From: Blattabacterium cuenoti | GTDB lineage: Bacteria > Bacteroidota > Bacteroidia > Flavobacteriales > Blattabacteriaceae | DNA length: 64,000 nucleotides | Reading direction: 5' to 3' | Assembly: GCF_014252115.1 (NCBI RefSeq) | Contig: NZ_CP059211.1 | Location: 1 to 64,000 of the forward strand | In this document: positions 37,035 through 44,028 of the stretch, piece by piece | Numbering within the stretch: position 1 is the first letter of the stretch | Layout of the letters: every line of letters starts with the position of its first letter | Made by a program: the position numbers and the translations under genes | The notes under the pieces: generated by a model | The model's database searches: none | The model's input: only the letters and a program-made list of their open reading frames with translations | What the model was told of the DNA's origin: nothing

Positions 37035-37555
37035 TTCTAAGATATAACACAGACGAAATTGATAATACCATTGTTAGAAAATTAAATATAAATGCTAGAA
37101 TTCCTTATACTGAAATTAGCAAACAAATCAGCAAAGAAATTAAACCATTATCTGTTGGAACCGTTCATGTCAGAGTGAAAAAATTGGAAAATGCGGGAAT
37201 TATCAAAGGAAGTACATTAGTCATAGGTTATGAGTCTTTAGGTTTTCATTTAATAGCTTTTGTAGGGATTTTGTCAAATTCTCGTGAATCAAAATTCGTA
37301 AAAGAAGAATTGAAAAAAATTCCAAATATAGTTCAACTGTATATTACTTCAGGTAAATATAATTTATTTTGTAGAATTATTGCTAGAGATCCTTCAGATG
37401 CAAGAGATGTGATTTCAAAAATAGGAGAAATAAAAGGAGTGCTTAGAACAGAATCTACCATTTGTTTAGAAGAAAGTATAAATGACGAAAATAGATTGTT
37501 ATCCAATATTTTACAAAAAAATAAAACATTTTATAAGTATAAAAAAAAGACATAA
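37031..37555 (+). CDS. Lrp/AsnC family transcriptional regulator
   Basis: DNA-binding regulator of the feast/famine family, usually responsive to amino acids. The N-terminal helix-turn-helix (about 5-60) contains ISVGTVHVRVKK-like PLSVGTVHVRVKKLENAGII (about 40-59). The C-terminal RAM ligand-binding domain (about 75-155) contains IVQLYITSGKYNLFCRIIARD. At 174 residues it has a short C-terminal extension. Such regulators are few in reduced symbiont genomes, so its retention is notable. Its ATG overlaps the stop of the small ORF upstream. Target genes cannot be read from the sequence. Confidence 0.9.
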   Translation: MILRYNTDEIDNTIVRKLNINARIPYTEISKQISKEIKPLSVGTVHVRVKKLENAGIIKGSTLVIGYESLGFHLIAFVGILSNSRESKFVKEELKKIPNIVQLYITSGKYNLFCRIIARDPSDARDVISKIGEIKGVLRTESTICLEESINDENRLLSNILQKNKTFYKYKKKT

Positions 37556-37560
37556 ATAAT

Positions 37561-37575
37561 TGATAATCATTATAG
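37561..37575. promoter_or_regulatory. Fur-box-like inverted repeat
   Basis: TGATAATCATTATAG matches the 7-1-7 Fur-box consensus TGATAATnATTATCA at 13 of 15 positions, with ATAAT-C-ATTAT as a perfect core. It lies 6 bases after the Lrp stop and 95 bases before the HD phosphohydrolase gene. A+T-rich DNA makes chance matches common, and no Fur gene is in the window. Confidence 0.3.
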
Positions 37576-37669
37576 TGTTTTCTCTCAATATGAAAAACAT
37601 GAAATTTCTTCAAAGAAAAAAAATTAATCCTTACAAAAAAATTGCATAAGCTTCAATTTTTTTTAGGTA

Positions 37670-39703
37670 ATGGACAACTTCTTCAAATTATATAATAAAA
37701 ATATTGTACATAGAACTTTAGTTTTAATTGTTACAATCTTATTACTGACATTTTTTTTCCCAAAAAAAGAATTTTTTAAGTATAAGTTTTCAGAAGGAGA
37801 AATTTGGTCTTATGAGAATTTATATTCTCCATTTAATTTTTTAGTACCGAAAAATGATCAAGATTTAAATTTAGAAATCAAAGAACTAAAAAAAAATCAA
37901 GAAATATTTTGTATACAAAATGAAAAGATAGTAGAAAACATAAAAAAAAAGTTAAGAAAAATTTCATTTTTACGGAAAAAAAAACATTACAATAAAATTG
38001 TTCGAATAATTAATGTAATATATAAATATGGATATATAGAAAATTATGATAATTTTCTAAAACGAAATAAAATTCACACAATTTATATTAAAAAGGATAA
38101 AAAATGGATTCCAATTTCATATAAAAAAATTTTCACTCATGAAAAAGTTAGTAATTTTATCAAAAATAATTTTCAAAAAAAAAATCAAAATCAACGTATC
38201 AAAAATTTAAGAAAATTTTTAAGAAAAATCATTATTCCCAATTTTTTTTACAGTCAGTATTATACTGATTTTTTCTTTCAAAGAAAAATTCAATCCATAC
38301 AAAAAATTAAATATTCCTTTAAAAAAGGAGATAATATTATTAAAAATAATGAAATTGTAAATAAAAATAAATTTAAAATTTTATCTTTTTTCAAAAAAGA
38401 ATATGAAAGTAAAATATGGAATAAAAAAAAATATTATTGTCTTATTATAGGACATTTTTTAACAATAAGCATTGTATTTTCCATATTTATATTATATGTT
38501 TTTTATTTTGAAAATAAAACATTTCATAATAATAGAGAAGTAAACTTTTTAATTATAAGTATATTATTAATATCATTAATTACCGTTATAATTTTAAAAC
38601 ATCATTCAAAAATATTATATATAATCCCCTTTTGTATACTTCCCATAAGCGTACGTGTTTTTTTTAATTTCAATTTAAGTATTTTTATTCATTTAATAAC
38701 CATCTTATTATTATCCCTAATTACGCCAAATAGTTTCGAATTTATTTTTATTCAAGTTGTTGCAGGTTTTTTAGTTTTGTTAACAAAAAGAAATATTTCA
38801 AAAATGGAAAACCTTTTTATTGCTATAGTAAAAATAATTATGACTTATATTATTACTTTTAGTTTGCTTACTCTAATCAGAGATGGATCTTTAGGGAAAA
38901 TTTCTTTGTATACTTTTTCCTTATTTTTTTTTAGTGGAATTTTAACATTATTTGTTCATCCACTAATATTTCTTTTTGAAAAACTATTGAATTTAATTTC
39001 AGATACTTCGTTATTAGAACTATCTGACACTAATAAACCTATATTAAGATTATTATCTAAAAAAGCCCCAGGAACTTTACAACATGTTCTAACAGTAGCT
39101 AACATTGCAGAGGAAGCGGCTGTTGCAATTGGGGCTAATTCTTTATTAGTAAAAATAGGTGCTATTTACCATGATATTGGTAAAATAAAAAATCCTATAT
39201 ATTTTACTGAAAATCAGTGTAATAATATAATTAACCCTCATAATAAATTAAGTCCAAAAGAAAGCGCTAAGATTATTTTGGAACATGTATCAATAGGAAT
39301 TCAACTTGCAAAAAAGTATCATTTACCTGATCTTATTACTGATTTTATAAGGACTCATCATGGAAATAGTATTGTTTATTATTTTTATGACAAACAAAAA
39401 AAAATATATCCAAATATAAAAGTGGATAAAAAACAATTTCAGTATTCTGGCCCTAAACCTTTTTCAAAAGAAACTGCTATTGTAATGATAGCTGATTCTG
39501 TAGAAGCTGCTTCAAAAAGTATCAAAAATCCATCAAATAAAGATTTAGAAAATTTGGTAGAAAATATAATAAAAAAACAAAAAATAGAAAATCAATTTTC
39601 TAACGTAAATATAACTTTAAAAGAAATAGAAAAAGTAAAAAAAGTTATGAAAAAAAAATTAAAAAATATTTATCACACTAGAATAGAATATCCTAATGTT
39701 TAA
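37670..39703 (+). CDS. Membrane HD-domain phosphohydrolase (7TM-HD, PgpH-like)
   Basis: Membrane protein with a periplasmic 7TMR-HD extracellular region (about 40-240), about seven membrane segments (about 255-450) and a cytoplasmic HD domain (about 475-640). The HD domain holds LQHVLTVANIAEEAA, the metal-binding AIYHDIGKI (about 500), HVSIGIQLAKKY, IRTHHG and a late IADSVEAAS. PgpH proteins of this architecture hydrolyse cyclic di-AMP, which is the most likely role. At 677 residues it is a little shorter than usual. The start is ATG at 37670. The tRNA cluster follows. No cyclase gene is in the window. Confidence 0.85.
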   Translation: MDNFFKLYNKNIVHRTLVLIVTILLLTFFFPKKEFFKYKFSEGEIWSYENLYSPFNFLVPKNDQDLNLEIKELKKNQEIFCIQNEKIVENIKKKLRKISFLRKKKHYNKIVRIINVIYKYGYIENYDNFLKRNKIHTIYIKKDKKWIPISYKKIFTHEKVSNFIKNNFQKKNQNQRIKNLRKFLRKIIIPNFFYSQYYTDFFFQRKIQSIQKIKYSFKKGDNIIKNNEIVNKNKFKILSFFKKEYESKIWNKKKYYCLIIGHFLTISIVFSIFILYVFYFENKTFHNNREVNFLIISILLISLITVIILKHHSKILYIIPFCILPISVRVFFNFNLSIFIHLITILLLSLITPNSFEFIFIQVVAGFLVLLTKRNISKMENLFIAIVKIIMTYIITFSLLTLIRDGSLGKISLYTFSLFFFSGILTLFVHPLIFLFEKLLNLISDTSLLELSDTNKPILRLLSKKAPGTLQHVLTVANIAEEAAVAIGANSLLVKIGAIYHDIGKIKNPIYFTENQCNNIINPHNKLSPKESAKIILEHVSIGIQLAKKYHLPDLITDFIRTHHGNSIVYYFYDKQKKIYPNIKVDKKQFQYSGPKPFSKETAIVMIADSVEAASKSIKNPSNKDLENLVENIIKKQKIENQFSNVNITLKEIEKVKKVMKKKLKNIYHTRIEYPNV

Positions 39704-39726
39704 TTAATTATATTATACATAAATTA

Positions 39727-39758
39727 TTTGATTATTTAATAGATCTATTTTAGATTTG
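39727..39758 (+). promoter_or_regulatory. Promoter for the tRNA cluster
   Basis: TTTG (39727-39730), 20 bases, then TAGATTTG (39751-39758): a full match to the Bacteroidetes -33/-7 consensus. The first tRNA begins 10 bases after the -7 box, so transcription would start very close to the mature 5' end. Confidence 0.65.
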
Positions 39759-39768
39759 TATCTTTTTT

Positions 39769-39853
39769 GGAGAATTGCCGGAGTGGTTAACGGAACAGTT
39801 TGCTAAACTGTCGGTATTATAATACTGCGTGGGTTCGAATCCCACATTCTCCG
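39769..39853 (+). tRNA. tRNA-Ser (anticodon GCT)
   Basis: An 85-base class II tRNA. The acceptor stem GGAGAAT pairs with ATTCTCC, with discriminator G at 39853. The anticodon loop TTGCTAA gives anticodon GCT, reading AGC and AGT. A long variable arm lies before the T-arm GTGGGTTCGAATCCCAC. CCA is not encoded. Confidence 0.95.
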
Positions 39854-39863
39854 TATAAAAAAA

Positions 39864-39938
39864 CGGGGTATAGCGTAGTTTGGTTATCGCGCCTGGTTTG
39901 GGACCAGGAGATCGTAGGTTCAAATCCTGCTACCCCGA
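39864..39938 (+). tRNA. tRNA-Pro (anticodon TGG)
   Basis: The acceptor stem CGGGGTA pairs with TACCCCG, with discriminator A at 39938. The anticodon arm CCTGG-TTTGGGA-CCAGG gives TGG. The T-arm is GTAGGTTCAAATCCTGC. It begins 10 bases after tRNA-Ser and is probably in the same transcript. CCA is not encoded. Confidence 0.95.
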
Positions 39939-39953
39939 TATTATTTTTATTAA

Positions 39954-40027
39954 GATCACGTAGCTCAAACGGATAGAGCTACTGCCTTCTAAGCAGTAGG
40001 TTACAGGTTCGAATCCTGTCGTGATCA
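39954..40027 (+). tRNA. tRNA-Arg (anticodon TCT)
   Basis: The acceptor stem GATCACG pairs with CGTGATC, with discriminator A at 40027. The anticodon arm ACTGC-CTTCTAA-GCAGT gives TCT, reading AGA and AGG. The T-arm is ACAGGTTCGAATCCTGT. It is the last of three tRNAs and ends 5 bases before the convergent clpP stop. CCA is not encoded. Confidence 0.95.
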
Positions 40028-40032
40028 TATTT

Positions 40033-40704
40033 TTATTTTTTTCCTTCTAATATCTCATCTATCATTCCATATTCTTTTGCTTCCACAGAAGTCATCCAGT
40101 AATCCCGATCTGAATCTTTTTCTATTTTATCTATAGGTAACCCTGAATGTTTCGATATAATCTCATAAAGATCTTTTTTTAATTTTATAATTTCACGTAC
40201 TGTTATTTCAATATCCGAAGCTTGACCTTGTGCCCCTCCTATAGGTTGATGAATCATAATCCTAGAATGTTTTAATGCAGACCTCTTATTTTTTACTCCT
40301 GCACAAAGAAGTATAGCGGCCATAGATGCAGCCATACCAGTGCAAATAGTTGCTATATCTGGTTCTACAATTTGCATTGTGTCATATATTCCTAAACCAG
40401 CATAAACGTCTCCTCCTGGAGAATTAATATAGATTTGTATATCTTTTGTATTATCCACAGACTGTAAAAATAATAATTGAGCTTGTACTATGTTAGCAAC
40501 CTGATCCTCTATTGCTGTTCCCAAAAAAATAACTCTGTCCATCATTAAACGAGAAAAAACATCCATCTGAGCCACATTTAATTTTCTTTCTTCAACAATA
40601 TAAGGAGTCATAAACTTAATGTAATCATTAATTGTTAAACTACTTATTTTCTTATGTTTTGTTGCATATAGCATAAAATCTTCTGATTTTTTTTGATAAT
40701 TCAT
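40033..40704 (-). CDS. clpP: ATP-dependent Clp protease proteolytic subunit
   Basis: Serine protease core that works with ClpX or ClpC. The 223 residues hold the oxyanion-loop and catalytic serine in CTGMAASMAAILL (about 125), the catalytic histidine in RIMIHQPIGG (about 150) and the aspartate in DRDYWMTSVEAKEYG (about 199). Length is normal. A - strand TAACTTTG (40735-40728) lies 24 bases upstream and fits the Bacteroidetes -7 box. ClpC, a possible partner, is at the end of the window but has lost its N-domain. Confidence 0.96.
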   Translation of the reverse strand: MNYQKKSEDFMLYATKHKKISSLTINDYIKFMTPYIVEERKLNVAQMDVFSRLMMDRVIFLGTAIEDQVANIVQAQLLFLQSVDNTKDIQIYINSPGGDVYAGLGIYDTMQIVEPDIATICTGMAASMAAILLCAGVKNKRSALKHSRIMIHQPIGGAQGQASDIEITVREIIKLKKDLYEIISKHSGLPIDKIEKDSDRDYWMTSVEAKEYGMIDEILEGKK

Positions 40705-40727
40705 TTATTTTAAATTAAAAACTTTTC

Positions 40728-40735
40728 CAAAGTTA
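40728..40735 (-). promoter_or_regulatory. Candidate clpP -7 box
   Basis: TAACTTTG on the - strand, 24 bases before the clpP ATG, matches TAnnTTTG. No TTTG is seen at the expected -33 distance, so the call is tentative. Confidence 0.35.
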
Positions 40736-40820
40736 CTTTCTTACTATGTAAAATTTTTATAAAAAATTTATACATGCATAAAAAAAATACAGAAATTAGA
40801 AACTTTTAATTAAAAAAGCA

Positions 40821-42278
40821 TTGAATTTATATAAAAAATTAGCCATACAAACTATTATTTATTCCATAGGGTTCATATTTCCTAGAATCATTAATTATGT
40901 TTTTTTAAAATTTTTTACTGCTTTTTTTAAAAGAGAAGAATTTTCTCTTTACACAGACATGTATGCGTTATCTTTTATCCTCATAGGTTTTCTTTCTTTT
41001 GGTTTAGAAAATACCTATTTTAGATTTTTGTACAAAAAAAATTATAATAAAGAAATTGTTTTTTCAACCATAGTTATAATACAATTATTAATTAGTTCTT
41101 TTTTTTTAATAGTTTCTATGATTTTGATAAAATACATATCTTATATTGCTGGTTATCAAGAACATCCAGAATATTTTTTCATGTTTTTTTTAATTATATT
41201 TTTTGATACAATTTGTAGTCTTCCTATGGCTTGGCTTCGTGCAAATAATAAGCCTTTACATTATTCTACAATAAATATTATAAATACATTGACACAATCA
41301 CTCATGATAACATATTTATTTTTTTTTTGTGAAAATGTTCATATAAAAAAAAATTCCTTTTTTTTTATTAAATGGTTTAGTTCTTTTACAGATAAAATAG
41401 GTTATATATTTTTTGCAAATGTGATTTCTTCTTTAGGAAATTTATTTTTAATTCTCCCCATTATTTTAAAAAAAGTAACTATAAAAAAATTCAATAAGAC
41501 TCTTGCTATGAGTATGTTAAATTATGGAATTCCTATAATGTTAGGAACTATTGCATTTTCTATAAATGAAAATTTAGATAAAATTTTGATTAAAAGATGG
41601 ATGTCAGATGATGTTAATGGATCTTATTCTGCTTGTTATAAAATAGCAACTTTCATGAATTTTTATATTAGAATTTTTAGATTAGGAATTGAACCTTTTT
41701 TTTTTAAAAAATCTGGTGACTCCAACGCAATGGATTATTATGAAGAAATTATTTATGTGTTTATTCTATTTGGATTAGTCTTTTATGTAATGGTATGTGG
41801 AAATATAAATATTTTTATGAAATTTTTAATTGATAAAAAATATCATTCGGCTGTTTCTATTATTCCTGTAATAATGATGGGAAATTTATTTTTGGGTGTT
41901 TATACTAATTTATCCATCTTTTACAAGATTATAGATAAACCTATTATTGGAACTTATATATCCTTAATTGGTGTATTAATTACTTTTTTATTTAATGTTA
42001 TTTTCATTATTATGCCTAATAATAGTTTTATGATTCCTGCTTGGGGAACCTTAATATCTTATGGATCTATGTTAGTAGTTCTGTATATTTGGGGGAAAAA
42101 AAAATTTTTTAAATTTTGCAATAAAAAAATAAAAAACATTATAATGCACTTTTTATTTGCACTTTTTATCGTATTTGTAACAGAAAAAAAAATGAAATTT
42201 GGCTTGTTATTACAATTTTTATATTTAATAATTATCTTTTTTTCTGAAAAAAAAAGGTTGATTTATTTGATTAAATAA
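40821..42278 (+). CDS. Polysaccharide flippase (MOP/Wzx-type membrane protein)
   Basis: Multi-pass membrane protein with 12 to 14 predicted segments across 485 residues, of the oligosaccharide flippase (MVF/MATE-like) superfamily. FGLENTYFRFLY (about 55) and GIPIMLGTIAFSINENLDKIL (split at about 235) are typical of the flavobacterial members. The likely cargo is a lipid-linked glycan or lipid II; the sequence does not say which. The start is TTG at 40821 (MNLYKKLAIQ), as no ATG is near. It precedes the dut-like and nucleotidyltransferase genes, an order also seen in free-living relatives. Confidence 0.82.
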   Translation: MNLYKKLAIQTIIYSIGFIFPRIINYVFLKFFTAFFKREEFSLYTDMYALSFILIGFLSFGLENTYFRFLYKKNYNKEIVFSTIVIIQLLISSFFLIVSMILIKYISYIAGYQEHPEYFFMFFLIIFFDTICSLPMAWLRANNKPLHYSTINIINTLTQSLMITYLFFFCENVHIKKNSFFFIKWFSSFTDKIGYIFFANVISSLGNLFLILPIILKKVTIKKFNKTLAMSMLNYGIPIMLGTIAFSINENLDKILIKRWMSDDVNGSYSACYKIATFMNFYIRIFRLGIEPFFFKKSGDSNAMDYYEEIIYVFILFGLVFYVMVCGNINIFMKFLIDKKYHSAVSIIPVIMMGNLFLGVYTNLSIFYKIIDKPIIGTYISLIGVLITFLFNVIFIIMPNNSFMIPAWGTLISYGSMLVVLYIWGKKKFFKFCNKKIKNIIMHFLFALFIVFVTEKKMKFGLLLQFLYLIIIFFSEKKRLIYLIK

Positions 42279-42286
42279 AATAAATT

Positions 42287-42667
42287 TTGCGTAAAGAAAT
42301 AATACATCAATTAGTTTTAACCGCTAATATAAAAAAAACTACTTCTATTAATTTTTTGGAAAGAAAATTGATTTCGACAGGAGTTTTTATCCAGATTTTG
42401 AAGAATATTAGATATTCTTTTTTTTTGAGAAAAAATTTGAAAAAATATATCTGTATAATTCATTTAAATAAAGAACATTTAAATTATAAATATAAAGAAA
42501 TTCAAATAATTATAATAAACGTTTGTTTTAAAAACATAAAGATTGAACCTTATGAAAAATTGTTGATAATAGATCTTGTTAAGAATGTTAAAATAAAATG
42601 GGAACAATGTTCTATTTTAAATAGAAGCACGAGAGGAAGTAGTTGTTTCGGTAGCACTGGAATATAA
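42287..42667 (+). CDS. Eroded dUTPase homologue
   Basis: Clear but decayed relative of trimeric dUTPase (Dut). The end RGSSCFGSTG (116-125) is motif 5, and FLERKLISTGVFI (23-35) matches the usual PLERxLVxTGxFI. Active-site motifs are gone: the motif 1 Asp position reads Val (V10), motif 2 PRSGLA reads LRKNLK (47-52), and the motif 3 G-T-V-D-A-D region reads KEHLNY (62-67), so the catalytic Asp is absent. The 126-residue frame is open, starts with TTG at 42287 after an in-frame stop, and keeps gene order with flippase and nucleotidyltransferase. It may be inactive, structural, or a gene on its way out. Confidence 0.75.
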   Translation: MRKEIIHQLVLTANIKKTTSINFLERKLISTGVFIQILKNIRYSFFLRKNLKKYICIIHLNKEHLNYKYKEIQIIIINVCFKNIKIEPYEKLLIIDLVKNVKIKWEQCSILNRSTRGSSCFGSTGI

Positions 42668-42669
42668 AA

Positions 42670-43701
42670 ATGAATATGAAAATTATAATTCCTATGGCCG
42701 GAAAAGGATCTCGTCTTTTTCCGCATACTTTAAATACTCCTAAACCACTGATATATATAGCAGGAAAAACAGTTTTAAGAAGACTTTTGGAAAGTTTATG
42801 TAATCTGATTCATATTTTTTCCATACAAGAAATTGTTTTTATCATAGGAAATTTTGGAAAAAAAGTGGAAAAACAATTAATAAAATTATCTCATGATATG
42901 AATATAAACCCTGTTATATATTATCAAGTTGATCCACTTGGGACTGCAGATGCTTTATTGAAAGCTAAAAAATCTTTAACGGGAGAACCAATTCTTATTG
43001 CTTTTTCTGATTCTTTATTTTATCATAATTTTTTTGAGAAGGAAATTAATAACAATAATCAAGTAAATAATATTATATGGACAAAAAAAGTTAAAAATCC
43101 TCATTTATTTGGCGTTGTACAATGTGATTCTTCAGAACAAATTACTCGTTTTATAGAGAAACCTAGTAATTATATATCTAACCTTGCAATTGTAGGATTG
43201 TATTATTTTAAAAATAGCTTGCTTTTGAAAAAAGAATTAGAATCTTTATTAGATCATAACAATAATGAACAAGAGTATCAATTAACATCGGTTTTAGAAA
43301 ATATGAGAAAAAAAGGAGAGAAATTTATTAGCAAACAAATTAAAAAGTGGATGGATTTTGGAAATAAAAAAAGAACTATTTCTTCAAATTCGAGAATATT
43401 ATCCATTGAATCCAATGATTCTAAATTAATTCATAAAAAAGTCATTATAAAAAATAGTTTAATTATAAAACCTTGTTCAATAGAAGAAAACACAAATATT
43501 GAAGATAGTATTATAGGACCTTATGTTTCAATAGGTAAACATACTAACATAAAGAACTGTACTATAAAAAAGTCTATAATTCAAAATTATACAATTATTC
43601 AATATGCAAACTTGAATTATTCAATAATAGGAAATCATTCTGTATATGTAGGAGGAAAAGAAGAAAAAATAAATTTAAGTGACTATTCTGTGATCAAATG
43701 A
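42670..43701 (+). CDS. Sugar-phosphate nucleotidyltransferase
   Basis: Transfers a nucleotide to a sugar 1-phosphate. The N-terminal domain has the signature MAGKGSRLFPHTLNTPKPLI (about 9-28), in which GxGxRLxPxT and the PKPL lysine bind the nucleotide, and ILIAFSDSLF in place of the usual metal-binding strand. The C-terminal third (about 250-343) is a left-handed beta-helix made of short hexapeptide-like turns (for example IEDSIIGPYVSIGKHTNI). The substrate is not clear. The start is ATG at 42670, or ATG at 42676 two codons later. It follows the dut-like gene by 2 bases. Confidence 0.85.
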   Translation: MNMKIIIPMAGKGSRLFPHTLNTPKPLIYIAGKTVLRRLLESLCNLIHIFSIQEIVFIIGNFGKKVEKQLIKLSHDMNINPVIYYQVDPLGTADALLKAKKSLTGEPILIAFSDSLFYHNFFEKEINNNNQVNNIIWTKKVKNPHLFGVVQCDSSEQITRFIEKPSNYISNLAIVGLYYFKNSLLLKKELESLLDHNNNEQEYQLTSVLENMRKKGEKFISKQIKKWMDFGNKKRTISSNSRILSIESNDSKLIHKKVIIKNSLIIKPCSIEENTNIEDSIIGPYVSIGKHTNIKNCTIKKSIIQNYTIIQYANLNYSIIGNHSVYVGGKEEKINLSDYSVIK

Positions 43702-43723
43702 ATTAAAAATTGATAATTTTTTT

Positions 43724-43731
43724 TATATTTG
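43724..43731 (+). promoter_or_regulatory. Candidate tatA -7 box
   Basis: TATATTTG matches TAnnTTTG and lies 14 bases before the ATG at 43746. This supports starting tatA there and not at the TTG at 43710. No -33 TTTG is visible. Confidence 0.35.
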
Positions 43732-43745
43732 ATAAAAAAAATTCC

Positions 43746-43949
43746 ATGAGTTATATGGATTTTATTTCTATTTTTTTTTCTATAATACTTGGTACTTTTG
43801 GTACTACAGAAATTGTGGTTATTATCATTCTTGCACTTTTATTATTTGGAGGTAAAAAGATTCCAGAATTAATGAGAGGATTGGGGACTGGATTAAAAGA
43901 ATTCAAAAAAGCATCTGAATCTGAAGAAGAAGATTCAAAAAAAGAATAA
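43746..43949 (+). CDS. tatA: Twin-arginine translocase subunit TatA
   Basis: Pore-forming subunit of the Tat system that exports folded proteins. From ATG 43746 it has 67 residues: one membrane helix with the hallmark [20 protein letters not shown] after it, in which the FGxxKhPxL motif and amphipathic helix are clear, then an acidic, lysine-rich tail. The frame is open 12 codons further upstream, but that part is not homologous and holds a promoter-like box. The lytic transglycosylase follows. tatC is not in the window. Confidence 0.92.
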   Translation: MSYMDFISIFFSIILGTFGTTEIVVIIILALLLFGGKKIPELMRGLGTGLKEFKKASESEEEDSKKE

Positions 43950-43967
43950 AAACTTTATATTTCGTTA

Positions 43968-44009
43968 TACGTTTGTTTATTAGGACTTTTTTTCCTAAAA
44001 TTTTAGGAA
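43968..44009. promoter_or_regulatory. -7 box and 18-base perfect palindrome before the lytic transglycosylase
   Basis: TACGTTTG (43968-43975) fits the Bacteroidetes -7 box. Sixteen bases later TTCCTAAAATTTTAGGAA (43992-44009) is a perfect palindrome, 19 bases before the ATG at 44029. It is not followed by a T-run on the + strand, so an operator or leader hairpin is more likely than a terminator. Confidence 0.45.
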
Positions 44010-44028
44010 TTAATTAAACTAATAAATA

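Noticed and set aside
37590..37649. 19-codon frame between the Lrp gene and the HD phosphohydrolase (MKNMKFLQRKK...)
   Set aside because: Very short, no ribosome-binding site, Lys/Asn-rich as random A+T-rich sequence would be, and no overlap with a neighbour.
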